Assembly (NCBI GenBank): GCA_009746045.1
Contig: RPFO01000348.1
Coordinates: 1,158,301 to 1,222,300, forward strand
Direction of reading: 5' to 3'
DNA: 64,000 nt
Source: Mesostigma viride
Lineage: Eukaryota; Streptophyta; Mesostigmatophyceae; Mesostigmatales; Mesostigmataceae
Made by a program: the position numbers and the translations under genes. This document shows, one piece after another, positions 61,983 to 64,000 of this stretch (position 1 is the stretch's first letter; each line of letters begins with the position of its first letter). A model generated the notes under the pieces. That model was not told the DNA's origin, made no database searches, and was given only the letters and a program-made list of their open reading frames with translations.

Positions 61983-63958
61983 ATGGTTCGTCTAACAAAC
62001 ATGAGCAGACCGACCAATCTCGCACGGGGTTAACGCTCGACCTGCAATGGAGGAGCGTGTTTCTACATCGAAACAGACCATAGATGGGCTTAAGCGAGCG
62101 TTACGTTATTCTTGGCACTCACATCCATTCGATGATCACTCGTGTCGACGGTTCAAAATTTTTCTACCGCGAGCCAGCCGACAAATGCTGGACTCGGAGA
62201 CAATTACGACGACGAGACGAAGCGACCCATCGGAACTTGCTTACATAGTCTCGTCGGTGAATGGGTATTCCTATTTTTAAATCAGGGACTACTTTAGTCC
62301 GACGATCTCAACTCTAAATGAACCCTTACCTTAACGGCGAAAGTGGGAGCAACCCAAGTACCACGTCTTCGACTTTAGCCCTGATACGTTGCTAGAACCT
62401 GGTGGCAGAGTCTGACCGCGCGCAATTGGGACTACCTTTTGACAACACGGGGTAGCAAAACGTCGATGTAACTTGAAACGGCGGTTTTGCGTCCTCGCAT
62501 CTCGAAGACGGGACGAACCGTGTCGACCAAAACGCGTTCCAACGTCATCAATGACAGGATGTGCGAGTCCAGCTGCCTACAACGTACGCATGGCGACGCG
62601 AGTGGCTCTGTAAGTTTACATCCGATAACAACCGACCAGGCGCGCACGGGGAGAGCGTGTGGACGGAGAGGTAGGATATCCATACTTTTCCGACTCTTTC
62701 TATGGTCTCGGCGGATCCGATTTAACGGCCTCCTCCCGGTGGAGTTGTTGTCTTTCGCCAACGCTTCGCGACGACAACCGACGCTTCCACTAACTGGAGA
62801 TCCTTACCATCAGCTACATCCTCGCCTGACGGACTGGCGAATGGTCCGATTGCCCGTGAGCACCTATGGAGCACCAATCCAACCACCGCTAATTGGGAGG
62901 TCGTAGAGGGAACGACCCTCAAACAGGGCATAAAGATTGACACCCTTCGCATACAAGAAAACTCCCATCAGGTGGTACATGAATTCCCACCCAGCTCACT
63001 GCCGACATCCGAACCATCGGCGGAGTCCCCCTCCGCAAAACGGGGGACTGGCGGGAAGACGCGTCATCCGCGCCAGTCGCGGAGATAGTAACAAGTAAAT
63101 TATGAACTACGAGATAGACGTCTACACACTCGACCTCACCTACACCACCACAAAGGAGGGTTTGATGTATCGTTTCAAAAATGAGCCAACGCACTCCGGC
63201 TCCGAACCAAGTCCCTATATTTCATATCTAAACCTGTAAAATCGCGATCAACGCGTCTACGAGCCATGATGTGGGGTTGGGAAAGTCGTATGCTACTCTC
63301 ACCGGTTTTCATCTGTGGCGAACGGAGTATCTCAGGGGGCCTGGATGGGAACGTGAAGAAACGACGTTTCAAAATCCATCCCGAAGGGCGATGATGTAGA
63401 ACTCAGATACAGGATCGTAACCGTAACAGGATTCCAAACCTGTCAGGAGAATCCGTTGGAGAATAGACGGCCACCGCACGAAGCTCCATTCTCTAGAATC
63501 ATTCTCGCGCGCACTCCGTGACCCACGCTGCAAGCAGAAAGCTTCGAATAACTACTTTGAAGGGTCTCCCGAAAAATTCTTTTTTTGTAAAAACACCCAC
63601 TCGGCACCAGTAAATGTGTTGTGTTTCAGAGCAGCTTCATGACGGCCATTTCTACTTGTTTTTCGGCTATATTGGGCAGCAACGAATGTTCGTTCTCTTT
63701 GCAAAATTACTATGATTTTGACGAATAAATATCACCCGGCCCACGACAGATGCCCATCCAGAATGGAGAAATCGGATACGAGCATTGGGGCTATGCTGGG
63801 TAAATCAATCTGCAAATAGTGACTATGCATCGATTGTTTGACATCTGGAAGTCAAGGTTCGATAACGTTAACTCATCATAGGGAGACAAAAAACAACTAC
63901 TGGGTGGATTCGAAGAAAATCGGATGGAACGTGAACGTTATATAAAAAAAATCCTCAA
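61983..63958 (+). pseudogene. Fibre-like structural protein, second copy
   Basis: Matches 40313-42361 in order and orientation with dozens of one-base indels. The next gene start follows at about 63971 and runs out of the window. Confidence 0.65.
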
Positions 63959-64000
63959 AAACTGAATAAATGACAAAATCTAAATCGTCCGGTAATTTAC

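Larger units (their letters stand above)
56825..64000. mobile_element. Second, partial copy of the viral element, saturated with indels
   Basis: Collinear and same-oriented with about 35.03-42.40 kb. It starts abruptly inside the helicase (CCTCTCCCCCGC onward) with no TIR and continues past the window end. Nearly every 20-40 bp there is a one-base insertion or deletion relative to the first copy, while substitutions are rare. This pattern fits unpolished long reads rather than neutral decay. No gene in it stays open for long. Confidence 0.85.

Overview
The window is nuclear DNA of a photosynthetic eukaryote, most likely a green (prasinophyte- or chlorophyte-like) alga. The evidence is a nuclear psaF gene with a presequence, a multi-exon 2-oxoglutarate dioxygenase gene with GT-AG introns, plant/green-algal type CCCTAAA repeats, AP-endonuclease LINEs, a hAT remnant, and long micro- and minisatellites. 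No bacterial operon logic is present. The species cannot be fixed from sequence alone.

Layout. 1-4.1 kb: LINE debris and one intact LINE ORF1 (2028-3395). 4.8-13.7 kb: a minus-strand spliced TauD/TfdA-like dioxygenase gene whose introns carry a 9-bp minisatellite and a large trinucleotide array; a 26-nt micro-exon encodes the iron-binding H-x-D motif. 14.3-19.6 kb: plus-strand LINE copies of a second family, one interrupted by a hAT transposon. 19.7-25.4 kb: palindromic satellite, TGGA tetranucleotide arrays and a recurring LINE/SINE-like 3' tail block. 25.4-32.6 kb: minus-strand LINE pieces and two weak spliced gene candidates.

The headline feature is a 19.2-kb integrated Polinton-like virus/virophage-type element at 32578-51749, bounded by ~0.9-kb terminal inverted repeats (TIRs). 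Each TIR holds six ~108-bp units with an internal hairpin, plus telomere-like CCCTAAA repeats. The left half is transcribed leftwards: a UL52-like primase joined to an SF2 helicase, a tyrosine recombinase, an A32-like packaging ATPase and two AT-hook proteins. The right half is transcribed rightwards: two large structural proteins, a C2H2 zinc-finger protein, penton (minor capsid), a pVI-like protein, the major capsid protein and an Ig-like repeat/lectin-fold adhesin. The arms diverge from a 24-bp intergenic spacer. Replication, integration, packaging and capsid modules are all present; no protein-primed DNA polymerase and no maturation protease was recognised. Many genes carry single-base frameshifts, mostly in homopolymers, that look more like assembly error than decay.

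51.7-53.7 kb holds further LINE fragments. 54.58-55.30 kb is psaF with one frameshift. From 56825 to the window end lies a second, collinear copy of the left and central part of the viral element (equivalent to ~35.03-42.4 kb), saturated with one-base indels and probably built from unpolished long-read sequence.
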